DNA of 64,000 nucleotides from Parasphingorhabdus cellanae (GCF_017498565.1 NZ_CP071794.1:2284001-2348000); one strand, 5' to 3'. Positions 18,681-27,170 are shown, counted from the stretch's first letter. Made by a program: numbers and translations. The notes: generated from the letters alone by a model not told the origin.

Positions 18681-19115
18681 TTAGCGGTGATTGATAGTCT
18701 CCAACTCCTCCAGCAAAATATCCCGGGCCCGATTAATTTGGCGTGCCGTCTGCTCGTCGCCGCCGCGGTCGGGATGATGTCGGCTGAGACATGCGCGCCA
18801 CGCGCTGTTGATTGCCGCCTGATCGGCGTTGTCTGAAACGCCCAAAAGGGAGCGTGCGCGGACCAGCTTGAAATTGCGAGGCTTGCGTTTCTCTGGCTTG
18901 CCAAAGGAAATGCCGCCCAAGAGCTTTGACCCGCGCCACGCGGCGGCGGCAATTAAAAGCCCACTGCCCATGATCCAGTTGCCTCCGCGCAGCAAATTCA
19001 CACTCAGTAGCGCGATTGCCACAGCCATCCAGTCATTGGCGCTCATCGTCTTTGCCCGGCCGGACAGGACTAGTGCAGCGATGACCAAAGCGCTGAGGAC
19101 CAGCATGAACGTCAT
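18681..19115 (-). CDS. Membrane-anchored J-domain protein
   Basis: A 144-residue protein with hydrophobic stretches over residues 1-65 (two or three membrane segments) and a C-terminal J domain. The HPD tripeptide that stimulates DnaK ATPase lies in SRHHPDRGGDE. It probably recruits DnaK to the inner face of the membrane. It starts 3 bases after the end of mipZ, so the two genes form an operon. Partner proteins are not known from sequence. Confidence 0.83.
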   Translation of the reverse strand: MTFMLVLSALVIAALVLSGRAKTMSANDWMAVAIALLSVNLLRGGNWIMGSGLLIAAAAWRGSKLLGGISFGKPEKRKPRNFKLVRARSLLGVSDNADQAAINSAWRACLSRHHPDRGGDEQTARQINRARDILLEELETINHR

Positions 19116-19118
19116 GGT

Positions 19119-19943
19119 TCAGGCGACCAGCTGAGGTTTGCCAAAGTTTGGCCGTTCGCCCTCTGGCTGCGGTAGGGCAAGATGTTTGATCAACTCGCGC
19201 AACTCCTGACGCGCGGCGATATGGCTGGTAGCAAGCCGTCCGAGATGCTTTTTGTCGAGCATAGTCAGCCCAGCTGGGAATAGTTCACGATAGATAACCC
19301 TCTCGCTCAGTCCCGGAATCACCCGAAAGCCGACACGCTGTGATAACTCGGTCAAGGCAGAGATAACCCGCTGCATATTATGCGCCTCGACATGCTGGGT
19401 TCTATTGCGAAGCACTACCCAATCAATCGTCGTACCGTCCGCTTTGGCTCGGGCCTTCCGAGCTTCCCAGATAAGTTCGGCATAAAAGCTGAGTTTGCGG
19501 ACTTTGAAGGTTTCCGGGTCTACCTGTCCGATCAGATCAAAATCGACAAAGCTGTCATTAATTGGCGTGACCAGCGTATTGGCGCGGGTCGCGACAAAGC
19601 GGGCAAATTTATCGTCCCGGCCTGGAGTGTCATAAAGCAGATAGTCAACGCCGTGGCTCATCCGTTCAACTAACTGCTCCAAGCGAGCCAGATTGTCATG
19701 CTCAAACACTTCGAAATAGGGTTGCGGAACATCTATGCTCAGCCGGTCCATCGTGGCTTTGCGATTTTCGAGGTAGCGGTAGAGCGTGCGCTGGCGCGGA
19801 TCGAGGTCGATCACCGCGACTTTATGCCCTTGATAGGCAAGCGCGACGGCAACATGCACCGCAGTGGTGGACTTGCCGGTCCCGCCTTTTTCATTGGCGA
19901 AAACGATATGATGCGCTTTGCTATCGGTCACTTGCTTTTGCAC
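19119..19943 (-). CDS. mipZ: Division-site ATPase MipZ (ParA/MinD family)
   Basis: A 274-residue deviant-Walker P-loop ATPase. FANEKGGTGKSTTA carries the signature lysine and LLYDTPGRDDKFAR is the Walker B/switch region. VIDLDPRQRTLYRYLENR and the C-terminal QHVEAHNMQRV/GLSERVIYRELFPAGLT segments are typical of MipZ rather than chromosomal ParA. In Caulobacter MipZ forms bipolar gradients by interacting with ParB at the origin and inhibits FtsZ assembly away from midcell. No parB is adjacent. It is divergent from panC and followed within 3 bases by the J-protein gene. Confidence 0.9.
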   Translation of the reverse strand: MQKQVTDSKAHHIVFANEKGGTGKSTTAVHVAVALAYQGHKVAVIDLDPRQRTLYRYLENRKATMDRLSIDVPQPYFEVFEHDNLARLEQLVERMSHGVDYLLYDTPGRDDKFARFVATRANTLVTPINDSFVDFDLIGQVDPETFKVRKLSFYAELIWEARKARAKADGTTIDWVVLRNRTQHVEAHNMQRVISALTELSQRVGFRVIPGLSERVIYRELFPAGLTMLDKKHLGRLATSHIAARQELRELIKHLALPQPEGERPNFGKPQLVA

Positions 19944-20074
19944 CCCTAGTTGACGGAAATCTCGGCTTTTGTCGTGACTCTGGCAATTCCCGCTAATTGC
20001 TGTTGCGATAGTTGGACCATCGCATCATAGTTCGCAAGATGTCAGGCGTAAAATCTAATGATGTTTGAGGCTTC

Positions 20075-20914
20075 ATGCAAATTATAAGAAAGCTCAGCCC
20101 GCTTCGTATTGCTCTGCGAGAGTTGCGGCAAAGCAGATCCAATCTGGGTTTGATTCCGACTATGGGTGCGCTTCATGCTGGGCATATGCATCTGGTTGAA
20201 ACCGCTATGAAGCAATGCGATGCCGTTATAGCCTCGATCTTCGTCAATCCTACACAATTTGGCGTGGGCGAGGACTTGGACGCCTACCCGCGGCAAGAAT
20301 CAGCAGATGCCGCGCTTTTGGAGGCTGCCGGTGTGGATCTGCTCTGGGTGCCAACTGTCGATCAGGTCTACCCCGATGGTTTTGCCACAAATATCAGCGT
20401 GAGCGGGGTCAGCGCTGGCCTATGCGGCGGATCGCGGCCTGGTCATTTTGATGGAGTGGCGACGGTAGTGGCCAAGTTGTTCAACCAGATCAGACCGGAT
20501 GCCGCCTTTTTTGGCGAAAAGGACTATCAGCAGTTAGCAGTCATACGCCGCATGGCGCGTGATCTTGATTTTTCGCATGATATTATCGGCGTGCCAACGG
20601 TTCGCGATGCGGATGGTCTCGCGCTATCGTCACGTAACGCCTATTTGACGCCGGAACAGCGTGCGCAGGCAGTTGCTTTGCCTGCCACCATGGGTGACGC
20701 CGCTGAAGCAATCGTAAAGGATGGTGACATTGAGGTCATTTTGCGTGATGCGAAGGTAAAATTGCTTTCATCAGGCTTCCACAACGTCGATTATTTTGAG
20801 CTTAGAAATGCCGAAACACTTGAAAATATGGCTATTTTTGATCAACCAGCCCGTTTGTTGGCCGCAGCGCATATCGGCAGCACCCGATTGATCGACAATA
20901 TCGCTGTAACCTAA
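20075..20914 (+). CDS. panC: Pantothenate synthetase PanC
   Basis: A 279-residue ATP-dependent ligase that joins pantoate and beta-alanine to form pantothenate. The HxGH nucleotide motif lies in PTMGALHAGHMHLV. SIFVNPTQFG, GGSRPGHFDGVATVV, GEKDYQQL and ALSSRNAYL follow in the usual order. GAGG lies four bases before the ATG. The length is normal for the family. It is divergent from mipZ. No panB is nearby. Confidence 0.96.
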   Translation: MQIIRKLSPLRIALRELRQSRSNLGLIPTMGALHAGHMHLVETAMKQCDAVIASIFVNPTQFGVGEDLDAYPRQESADAALLEAAGVDLLWVPTVDQVYPDGFATNISVSGVSAGLCGGSRPGHFDGVATVVAKLFNQIRPDAAFFGEKDYQQLAVIRRMARDLDFSHDIIGVPTVRDADGLALSSRNAYLTPEQRAQAVALPATMGDAAEAIVKDGDIEVILRDAKVKLLSSGFHNVDYFELRNAETLENMAIFDQPARLLAAAHIGSTRLIDNIAVT

Positions 20915-21008
20915 AGCCTGTGCGGGATGCGTTAACCTTGCAAAAACATGTAAAATGTCGGTTTTTTGACGTTTTGGAGGTCCAAACAGCAAGTTTTTGC
21001 CGGACTTG

Positions 21009-21016
21009 TTAACCAT
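21009..21016 (+). promoter_or_regulatory. CtrA-type half-site TTAACCAT upstream of the SEL1 gene
   Basis: The exact 8-mer TTAACCAT, 73 bases before the SEL1 gene, with a second TTAA at 21021 (spacer 8 instead of the consensus 7). TTAACC also occurs at 20932. In Caulobacter TTAACCAT and TTAA-N7-TTAA mark CtrA-controlled promoters. Assignment here is by pattern only. Confidence 0.35.
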
Positions 21017-21088
21017 TCTTTTAAGAAATTGCTGTGAAAGTCCATCCGTCGCCAAATGAGGCGCAACAGGAACAGGGACTTGAAGACT

Positions 21089-21385
21089 ATGGGCAATAGC
21101 ATGAAAAGCGCAGCCTTTTTGATAGAAAGCCGGCTCGCAGAAGCGGCACGGGGCAGCAGCAATGCATATTTTGATCTCGGTGTAATCTATTCCACCGGTT
21201 CGGAAGGTGTGGACGTTGATCTGATCGAAGCACATAAATGGTTCAATCTGGCATCGCTATCCGGCCACGATGAAAGCAAAGTCTGCCGCGCAGAGATTTC
21301 ACTCGAGATGACCGCCCGCGAAATTGCCGAAGCACAGCGCGAAGCCCGCAGCTGGTTGCAGGAAACCTCGCGCCGCGCCGCTTGA
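21089..21385 (+). CDS. Small SEL1-repeat protein
   Basis: A 98-residue protein with one clear SEL1-like helical repeat, NAYFDLGVIYSTGSEG then DLIEAHKWFNLAS, followed by a charged helix rich in Glu, Arg and Ala. SEL1 repeats mediate protein-protein contacts. The start at 21089 is chosen over 21056 because AGGGA lies about 10 bases before it. The upstream region holds CtrA-like TTAACC motifs, which suggests cell-cycle regulation. It stands alone, and its partner is unknown. Confidence 0.65.
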   Translation: MGNSMKSAAFLIESRLAEAARGSSNAYFDLGVIYSTGSEGVDVDLIEAHKWFNLASLSGHDESKVCRAEISLEMTAREIAEAQREARSWLQETSRRAA

Positions 21386-21403
21386 TTACCTAGAGTATAA
21401 ACA

Positions 21404-21420
21404 CCGCGCTCACCCTGAGC
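21404..21420. repeat. Half copy of the CCGCGCTCACCCTGAGC palindromic repeat
   Basis: CCGCGCTCACCCTGAGC matches the reverse complement of one arm of the full palindrome at 33293-33358, but the adjoining TTGTCGAAG and second arm are missing. It lies between the convergent SEL1 and DUF482 genes and is probably a remnant. Confidence 0.6.
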
Positions 21421-21433
21421 GTGGGGCATGGAA

Positions 21434-22600
21434 TTAACCGGATTTCTTGAACGGTCCCATTTCGGCCAGAAATTCGATATCGGCGGCAACCGCCCGCCGT
21501 TCCCGGTCCAGATAATCGGCTATGGCCGACCGAAAGCCGGGATCAACAATATAATGAGCGGACCAGGTTGGCACGGGTTGATAGCCACGTGCCAGTTTAT
21601 GGCTGCCCTGCGCACCCGCTTCCACATATTTCAGGCCCCGCGTGATCGCCGCGTCAATTGCCTGATAATAGCAAATTTCAAAATGCAGAAACGGCACATC
21701 GCGGCTACAGCCCCAATAGCGGCCGTATAGAGTCTCTTCGCCAATCACATTCAGCGCGCCTGCAATCGGGATGCCGTCCTGAAGCGCCAGGATCAACAAC
21801 AGCTTTTCACCTATTTTCCGGTGCAGAAGATCAAATGCGGCGCGGGTCAGATAGGGGGTTCCCCATTTGCGCGCGCCCGTGTCCTGATAAAATTCCCAGA
21901 AATAGTCCCAATGCTCATCGGTAATGGCATCACCCGAAACATGAATGATTTCGACCGCTTCCTGCGCCTTTCGTCGCTCCTTTTTTATTGCCTTGCGCTT
22001 GCGGGATGACAGGGCCGCGAGAAAATCGTCAAAATTGGTGTAACCATCGTTGCGCCAGTGGAACTGGCTGTCTGCGCGGATCATCCATCCGGCTTCACGG
22101 AAAAAATCGAGCTGGTTTTCAGCTACAAAAGTCGCGTGGACCGATGAGATACCATTACTGGCTGCCAACTGTTCGGCAGCGCGCAACAGCGGTACAGCCA
22201 TGGTTTCGTCCTTCAGCAACAGGCGTGGTCCCGGCACAGGCGAGAAAGGGGAAGCAATCTGGATTTTCGGATAATATTGCCCGCCGGCATTTTCAAAGGC
22301 ATGAGCCCATTGCTGGTCGAAAATATATTCACCCTGACTGTGGGATTTCAGATAGCTGGGCAGGCAGGCCGCTATCTTGCCCGCGTCATCCTCGATGACG
22401 ATGGGCAGTGATTTCCATCCTGTTCCAGGGCCCACGCTGCCCGATTCCTCCATCGCTGACAGGAAAGCATGGGATATGAAAGGATTGGCCGTGCCAGCGC
22501 AGGCATCCCATGCTTCTGCAGGCAGGCTGGCGATATCATCGGCTACGCGTGCAACAATGCCGGGAGATGTGCCGGTTGGCGGTGAAGGGGAATCAGACAT
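21434..22600 (-). CDS. DUF482/FemAB-like GNAT-fold protein
   Basis: A 388-residue cytosolic protein of the DUF482 family (FemAB-like, related to GNAT acyltransferases). Typical strings are SHSQGEYIFDQQWAHAFE, YYPKIQIASPFSPVPGPRLL and a lysine/arginine-rich helix (SSRKRKAIKKERR) in the middle. The family resembles aminoacyl-tRNA-dependent transferases structurally, but its substrate is not established. It is the last gene of a five-gene minus-strand run that starts at 24793, and lies 14 bases after the GDPD gene. Confidence 0.8.
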   Translation of the reverse strand: MSDSPSPPTGTSPGIVARVADDIASLPAEAWDACAGTANPFISHAFLSAMEESGSVGPGTGWKSLPIVIEDDAGKIAACLPSYLKSHSQGEYIFDQQWAHAFENAGGQYYPKIQIASPFSPVPGPRLLLKDETMAVPLLRAAEQLAASNGISSVHATFVAENQLDFFREAGWMIRADSQFHWRNDGYTNFDDFLAALSSRKRKAIKKERRKAQEAVEIIHVSGDAITDEHWDYFWEFYQDTGARKWGTPYLTRAAFDLLHRKIGEKLLLILALQDGIPIAGALNVIGEETLYGRYWGCSRDVPFLHFEICYYQAIDAAITRGLKYVEAGAQGSHKLARGYQPVPTWSAHYIVDPGFRSAIADYLDRERRAVAADIEFLAEMGPFKKSG

Positions 22601-22614
22601 GAGCTATCATATTA

Positions 22615-23376
22615 TCAGGTCTGCGGTATCTCATAAACCGGTTCGTCGGCATGAAGGTTTGCCGTTTTCTCCTGTTGCGCTGTGCGGACGGTCCAGGTGA
22701 CGACGGGCAGGCCTCTCGTGCGGTTGGCAGCAGCAAATGACGACGGAAAGTCCCGCACGTCATAAGCCAGAAAATCCGGTTTGGCCGTCCACAGGCTTTG
22801 ATGCCGCGCGATCCGCCCTTTCAGGTTTTTGCTACCTTCCTCGGTCACCACCAGTCCGCGCACGATATGCGCCGCATTTTTGCGAAACCAGGCGGATACC
22901 AAAGGATTGAATGACATAATCGCCGCTTTTCCCGTATAGCCCTCAAGCGCTCGACGCACCGAAAGGCAAAGCGGGCCAACGCGCATATCGTTGGATTTAA
23001 TCTCAATCAATATTGGTACTTGGCCAGCCACTTGCGCCAATGTGGCGCGCAAGCGCGGGATTTTGCCATGACCTTCATTCAGATCGATCTGGTCGATGTC
23101 GCTTGCGCGCATTTTTGCAAGCTGGCCTTTTCGCGCCGTCAGCCGGCTCAGCTCAAAATCATGGAAAACAAAGGCAGTGCCATCTTCGGCGGCCTGCACA
23201 TCACATTCAATGCCATGGCCCAGTTTTATCGCTGCATCAAAGGCCGCAGGGCTATTTTCCAATACACCCTTGCCGTGAAGTCCGCGATGGGCATAGGGCT
23301 GACCTTTCAGAAACGCGACCCGGGCCGATTCGGGTGCCGGCGCCAGCAGCGCATCAAGCCGGCTTGATAGCGACAA
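22615..23376 (-). CDS. Glycerophosphodiester phosphodiesterase family protein
   Basis: A 253-residue TIM-barrel GDPD. The catalytic/metal residues lie in YAHRGLHG, ENSPAAFDAAI, IECDVQAAEDG and FVFHDFELSRLT. It hydrolyses glycerophosphodiesters to glycerol 3-phosphate and an alcohol. No signal peptide is seen, so a cytoplasmic, UgpQ-like role is likely. The start overlaps the RidA gene by 23 bases, and the gene belongs to the same minus-strand operon. Confidence 0.88.
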   Translation of the reverse strand: MSLSSRLDALLAPAPESARVAFLKGQPYAHRGLHGKGVLENSPAAFDAAIKLGHGIECDVQAAEDGTAFVFHDFELSRLTARKGQLAKMRASDIDQIDLNEGHGKIPRLRATLAQVAGQVPILIEIKSNDMRVGPLCLSVRRALEGYTGKAAIMSFNPLVSAWFRKNAAHIVRGLVVTEEGSKNLKGRIARHQSLWTAKPDFLAYDVRDFPSSFAAANRTRGLPVVTWTVRTAQQEKTANLHADEPVYEIPQT

Positions 23377-23821
23377 TAGCGTCCACCTCTACCGCAACGC
23401 CCAGCGGTAGCGAAGCGACACCAACTGCGGCTCTGGCATGTTGTCCGGCAGCACCGAAAATGACTTCCATCATATCGGAACAGCCATTGGCCACTTTCGG
23501 ATGGTCTGCATAGTCAGCTGTGCTGTTGACGAAGACGCCAAGCTTGACGATCTGGTCAACCCGGTCGAGCGAACCCAAGGCCAGCTTTATCTGCGCTGCA
23601 ATCATCAAGGCACAGGCTTTGGCCGCTTGCTGCCCTTCTTCAAGGGTCATGCCATCGCCGAGCCGACCGGTAATCAGCTTGCCATCAGCCATCGATACCT
23701 GACCGCTAATGTGCAAGAGGCCGTTTACTTCGACGGCCGGGACATAGGATGCGACTGGCGCAGCGGCTTTGGGAAGCTCTATGCCCTTGTCGTTCAATGC
23801 TTTTTCAATATTATCTGTCAT
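23354..23821 (-). CDS. RidA family (YjgF) protein
   Basis: A 155-residue YjgF/YER057c/UK114-fold protein. RidA proteins form trimers that deaminate reactive enamine/imine intermediates. LHISGQVS at the start of the domain and HARAAVGVASLPLGVAVEVD near the end, with the substrate-binding arginine in the ARAAVG segment, are visible. It lies 13 bases after the HAD gene and overlaps the GDPD gene. Confidence 0.87.
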   Translation of the reverse strand: MTDNIEKALNDKGIELPKAAAPVASYVPAVEVNGLLHISGQVSMADGKLITGRLGDGMTLEEGQQAAKACALMIAAQIKLALGSLDRVDQIVKLGVFVNSTADYADHPKVANGCSDMMEVIFGAAGQHARAAVGVASLPLGVAVEVDAIVAIKPA

Positions 23822-23834
23822 GGCGCTAAATCAA

Positions 23835-24509
23835 TCATGTCTTCGCAAACTGGTCAAGCTCTTCCGGCGTCAAATCAATGGCTGGGGCCGGTTTTCCAGT
23901 CTCAAATTTATCGATAATCCATTCAAGGGCATCGGACCAAAGGTCTATGCGGCTATGCGCGGCAGGGTTGGTCTTGATATGCTTGGTCAATATCGGTTCG
24001 CCAACCATCTGCAATCGCCAGACATCAGGCGCGTGTTTGGCGACGCTGCCATGCTGATGCCCTAGATCATCGACAAAGACCGTCACACTGGGGTCATGGT
24101 CAGCGACAATTTTCGCGAGCGGTTCACCTTTGCCGCCTTGATTGCAATAGACCGGAAAATCGATGCCGACGGCTCGCAATTGCTCGGCGCGGGCTTCACG
24201 GCGGTCGTCGAGCAAATTGGTGAGGATCACAACATCAGCTGTTTTCGCGAGCTTGTTTATCGCTTCCACCGCGCCATCTATTGCGCCCTGCCGATACATC
24301 TCACTGTCAAAAAATTCCTTTAGCATCGGCCAGACGGCATCCTGAGGCACCAATGTACCATCATGTTTGTGGCGCAGGGCGTCGACAAAACTGCCAGATT
24401 CAAGATCGAAATTTATGTGCTTGTCAGCGTCCAGCCATTCACGGAAAGGCACAACCATATGCAGTAAAACTTCGTCGCAGTCGCTGATAAGGAGCGGCTT
24501 TTGACTCAT
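23835..24509 (-). CDS. HAD-superfamily hydrolase
   Basis: A 224-residue HAD phosphatase-fold protein. Motif I is LISDCDEVLL (nucleophile and acid aspartates), motif II is VILTNL, the motif III lysine lies in GGKGEPL, and motif IV is FVDDLG. The substrate is unknown. The gene overlaps DUF3572 upstream by 4 bases and is followed by the RidA gene after 13 bases, so all are probably one transcript. Confidence 0.82.
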   Translation of the reverse strand: MSQKPLLISDCDEVLLHMVVPFREWLDADKHINFDLESGSFVDALRHKHDGTLVPQDAVWPMLKEFFDSEMYRQGAIDGAVEAINKLAKTADVVILTNLLDDRREARAEQLRAVGIDFPVYCNQGGKGEPLAKIVADHDPSVTVFVDDLGHQHGSVAKHAPDVWRLQMVGEPILTKHIKTNPAAHSRIDLWSDALEWIIDKFETGKPAPAIDLTPEELDQFAKT

Positions 24510-24793
24510 GAAAAATCTCCGGGATTGTTTAGGTAATGGGCTGCAGCAGCCAGTTTATCAGGAGAAACACCGATAGATTCCGCGCAAGCAACGAGATCGG
24601 GTTCATGGTTGGCAAGGAAACCCAAGAGCGAGGACAGCATTGCCGGGTCTTCCAAACCAGAGCGTAATTCTCTGGGATCCAGTCCAGTTAACGCCAATAG
24701 TCGTTGGGCGCGATCTTCATCCTGCAAGACCCAGCCAAGCGCCTTTAGCGCCAATATTTCGGTTTCTGCGGAGATATTGCTATTTGTTTCCAT
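24506..24793 (-). CDS. DUF3572 family protein
   Basis: A 95-residue acidic helical protein. AETEILALKALGWVLQDED and LLGFLANHEPDLVACAESIG are characteristic of DUF3572, a small alphaproteobacterial family of unknown function. It is the first gene of the five-gene minus-strand run and is divergent from divK with only about 50 bases between the starts, so the two promoters must be close or overlap. Confidence 0.8.
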   Translation of the reverse strand: METNSNISAETEILALKALGWVLQDEDRAQRLLALTGLDPRELRSGLEDPAMLSSLLGFLANHEPDLVACAESIGVSPDKLAAAAHYLNNPGDFS

Positions 24794-24846
24794 TCCGGCT
24801 TTCGCCTAAAGGGTTAACTGGGCGTTTGGAAGGGGCAAGTCACACC

Positions 24847-25215
24847 GTGGCAAAAAGAGTTCTGGTCGTAGAAGATAATGAGCTGAACCTGAAACTGTTC
24901 TGTGACCTGCTGCGCGCGCATGATTTTGTCGTCGAACCAGTTAAGGATGGCCGCGAGGTAATAGACAAAGCCCGCAGTTTCGTGCCTAATCTGGTGATTA
25001 TGGACATCCAGCTCCCCCATGTGAGTGGACTGGAACTGATCGAGCAAATCAAAAGCGACGGGCAGCTTAAAATCATCCCGATTATGGCGGTTACGGCCTA
25101 TGCCGGTAAAGGCGATGAAGACCGAATTTTGAGCGCCGGGGCTGAGGCTTATGTTTCAAAGCCTATATCGGTGGCGAAGTTTATCGAATCGGTACAGGGC
25201 GTCCTGCAACGGTAA
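24847..25215 (+). CDS. divK: Single-domain response regulator DivK
   Basis: A 122-residue stand-alone receiver domain. E9-D10 form the acidic pocket, D53 in VIMDIQLP is the phosphorylated aspartate, the conserved threonine lies in MAVTAYAG, and the lysine lies in YVSKPIS. DivK in Caulobacter is phosphorylated by DivJ, dephosphorylated by PleC and indirectly controls CtrA. GTG at 24847 is the chosen start, preceded by a purine-rich GGAAGGGG about 13 bases upstream; the open frame extends upstream to 24640, but that part is antisense to DUF3572. Orthology is by similarity and neighbourhood with DUF3572. Confidence 0.88.
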   Translation: MAKRVLVVEDNELNLKLFCDLLRAHDFVVEPVKDGREVIDKARSFVPNLVIMDIQLPHVSGLELIEQIKSDGQLKIIPIMAVTAYAGKGDEDRILSAGAEAYVSKPISVAKFIESVQGVLQR

Positions 25216-25252
25216 TCACAATTCAGATTTTCAGATTTTTCGCAAAAAGCGC

Positions 25253-25420
25253 TTATTTAATCTTCGCTTCTTTGAACTCGACATGTTTGCGCACGACCGG
25301 GTCATATTTCCGCTGCACCATTTTTTCGGTCAAGTTGCGCGGGTTTTTGCGGGTTACATAGAAAAAGCCGGTATCCGCCGTGCTGACGAGTTTGATTTTT
25401 ACATTGGCTGGTTTCGCCAT
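25253..25420 (-). CDS. rpmG: 50S ribosomal protein L33
   Basis: A 55-residue ribosomal protein starting [20 protein letters not shown] and continuing with [10 protein letters not shown]. It lacks the CxxC pairs of zinc-binding L33, so it is the zinc-independent type. The ATG at 25420 is chosen; an upstream extension to 25465 is not part of the family. It is convergent with divK. Confidence 0.95.
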   Translation of the reverse strand: MAKPANVKIKLVSTADTGFFYVTRKNPRNLTEKMVQRKYDPVVRKHVEFKEAKIK

Positions 25421-25592
25421 GGCGCATTCCTTAAAAGCAGATTTTCGAAAGTGCGATTTGCCCAAAAACCTGGCGCAATCCGCTGTAATTGAGCGCGCTA
25501 ATGCTGAAAGTGACGGCGATTGTCAAGAAAAAGCCGCTATCCACTCGGTAGGATATTTTGGCCGAAACTGTCAGACCGTCATTTACTGCCCT

Positions 25593-25600
25593 TTAACCAT
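25593..25600 (+). promoter_or_regulatory. CtrA-type half-site TTAACCAT upstream of an unknown gene
   Basis: An exact TTAACCAT 37 bases before the ATG at 25637, followed by a T-rich stretch. It is a candidate cell-cycle regulatory site by analogy with Caulobacter. Pattern only. Confidence 0.3.
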
Positions 25601-25636
25601 ATTTTTGCATGGTAGGCTGGTAAATAAGGCATCTTT

Positions 25637-25972
25637 ATGGATCACGATCAAAACTTACTCGTTCAGGCAGAAATGCTTGCCCTACTGGATGGCATGCCAT
25701 CTTCTTTGGTGGAAAAGCATCCTGTGCAATTTCTGATGCATCTCGATCAGGTGCGGCAGAAGGCTGTACAACATCATTTGACCGCGCTGCACGATTTAAG
25801 CTGTGCGTGTGAATCTGCGCTGCAGCAAGCGTTGCAAAGCGGCACAGGTGTTCTTGTGGCAGACTCGTATCTTGCAGCCATGCGAGAGGCATTGAAATGT
25901 GGACCGATTACCGGCGTCATGGCCGAGGCTTTACTGGCGAATGTGGCGCTACGTCTGGGCGGGCAGCCTTAA
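25637..25972 (+). CDS. Hypothetical helical protein
   Basis: A 111-residue soluble, mainly helical protein. It begins MDHDQNLLVQAEMLALLDGM and has two central cysteines in LSCACESAL. No domain is recognised. It ends 12 bases before the GDT1-like transporter gene and is probably co-transcribed with it. An exact TTAACCAT motif lies upstream. Codon use looks like that of its neighbours, so it is probably a real lineage-specific gene. Confidence 0.6.
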   Translation: MDHDQNLLVQAEMLALLDGMPSSLVEKHPVQFLMHLDQVRQKAVQHHLTALHDLSCACESALQQALQSGTGVLVADSYLAAMREALKCGPITGVMAEALLANVALRLGGQP

Positions 25973-25984
25973 CGGCCGATCTTT

Positions 25985-26551
25985 GTGGATGCTTTTCTAA
26001 CTTCCCTATTTGCGTTGCTCATCGCGGAAATTGGTGACCGGCCGCAGATATTATGCGCGGCTCTGGCCATCCGCTATGGCCGAGTAACACCCATAATCTG
26101 GGGTCTCGGATTGGCGACATTGCTCAATTGCTTGATATCTGCACTGGGTGGTTCGGTGGTAAATCAATGGATTAGCGAGGAACCGTTACGGCTCTTTTAC
26201 GCTCTCTCTTTGCTCTTTGCGGGATTTGGCATGGTGCTATGGCGGCGGCCTGTTGATCTGCTTGAAAAATGGACTTTGGGTCCGTTCTGGACTGCCTTTC
26301 TGGGTCTTTTCATCTTGCAATTCGGTGACAAAGGGCAGTTTATATTGGCGGCGACGGCAGCGCGGACTGATGCCTGGGCATTTGCCGTCGCCGGCGGATG
26401 GGTCGGTGTCATGTTGGCCTGTGTTCCCGCTTTATTGTTACAAGAAAAGCTCGCCGAGATGCTGCCTATCAAGTCCATTCGCTATATTGGCGGCGGCATA
26501 TTTCTGATGATTGGTACTGCAATGGTGCTAAGCGCATGGGGCATAGTCTAG
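25985..26551 (+). CDS. TMEM165/GDT1 (UPF0016) family transporter with altered motifs
   Basis: A 188-residue protein with six predicted membrane segments in two inverted halves. The family exports Mn2+ or Ca2+ using two copies of an E-x-G-D-(K/R)-(T/S) motif that face each other. Here the copies read AEIGDRPQ and LQFGDKGQ: the first has proline for Thr/Ser, and the second has Gln for Glu and Gly for Thr/Ser. The changes affect likely cation ligands, so transport specificity or activity may differ. The start is GTG at 25985, 12 bases after the preceding gene. Confidence 0.75.
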   Translation: MDAFLTSLFALLIAEIGDRPQILCAALAIRYGRVTPIIWGLGLATLLNCLISALGGSVVNQWISEEPLRLFYALSLLFAGFGMVLWRRPVDLLEKWTLGPFWTAFLGLFILQFGDKGQFILAATAARTDAWAFAVAGGWVGVMLACVPALLLQEKLAEMLPIKSIRYIGGGIFLMIGTAMVLSAWGIV

Positions 26552-26582
26552 TGATAAAATATCGATTGATTTTACAGCATAT

Positions 26583-26597
26583 ATCGGAAAATCCGAT
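26583..26597. repeat. Perfect inverted repeat ATCGGA-AAA-TCCGAT
   Basis: A 6-bp perfect palindrome with a 3-base centre, 86 bases upstream of the dps start and 31 bases after the transporter stop. It could be a regulator site for dps or a weak 3' stem for the upstream gene. No T-run follows. Confidence 0.35.
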
Positions 26598-26683
26598 GAG
26601 ACAGAGCCATGTTATCCGTTTGCTTCGATCAGACTGGCTTCTTATATCGTTTTCATAAACCACTTAATGTGATGGAGATTGAT

Positions 26684-27148
26684 ATGACAACTGGTGACAA
26701 TGCGAGAAAAGCGCTGGCAGATTCGCTAAATGCGGTTTTAGCAGATAGCTACGCGCTCTATTTTAAAACCAAAAACTTCCACTGGCATGTGTCCGGCCCC
26801 CATTTTCGCGACTATCATCTGATGTTCGACGAGCAGGCCGCGCAAATATTGCTGACGACGGATATGATAGCCGAGCGGGTGCGGAAAAATGGTCAGCGAA
26901 CACTGACATCTATTGGCGATATTTCCAAACGACAAAATATAGCCGATAACGATGCTGACAAAGTGTCCGCCGATGACATGCTCAAAGAGCTTCGCGAAGA
27001 TAATTTGGCGCTGGTGGGAAATTTGCGTGCGGCCAAGGAGCTGGCTGGGGAGGCCGGTGACAATGCGACAGATGGTATGCTGGACGACTGGACCGATCAG
27101 GCTGAGCAGCGTGCTTGGTTTCTGTTAGAAAGTTCTCAAAACGCGTAA
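26684..27148 (+). CDS. dps: Dps/ferritin-like DNA-binding protein
   Basis: A 154-residue Dps protein. Dps dodecamers oxidise and store iron and protect DNA during starvation and peroxide stress. The ferroxidase residues lie in NFHWHVSGPHF and DYHLMFDEQA, with histidines and aspartate/glutamate in the expected order. A short N-terminal tail (TTGDNARK) precedes the four-helix bundle. ATG at 26684 is preceded by GGAG with a 6-base gap. A strong terminator follows at 27171. Confidence 0.92.
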   Translation: MTTGDNARKALADSLNAVLADSYALYFKTKNFHWHVSGPHFRDYHLMFDEQAAQILLTTDMIAERVRKNGQRTLTSIGDISKRQNIADNDADKVSADDMLKELREDNLALVGNLRAAKELAGEAGDNATDGMLDDWTDQAEQRAWFLLESSQNA

Positions 27149-27170
27149 TTCAGCCACAACAAGCCACAAC

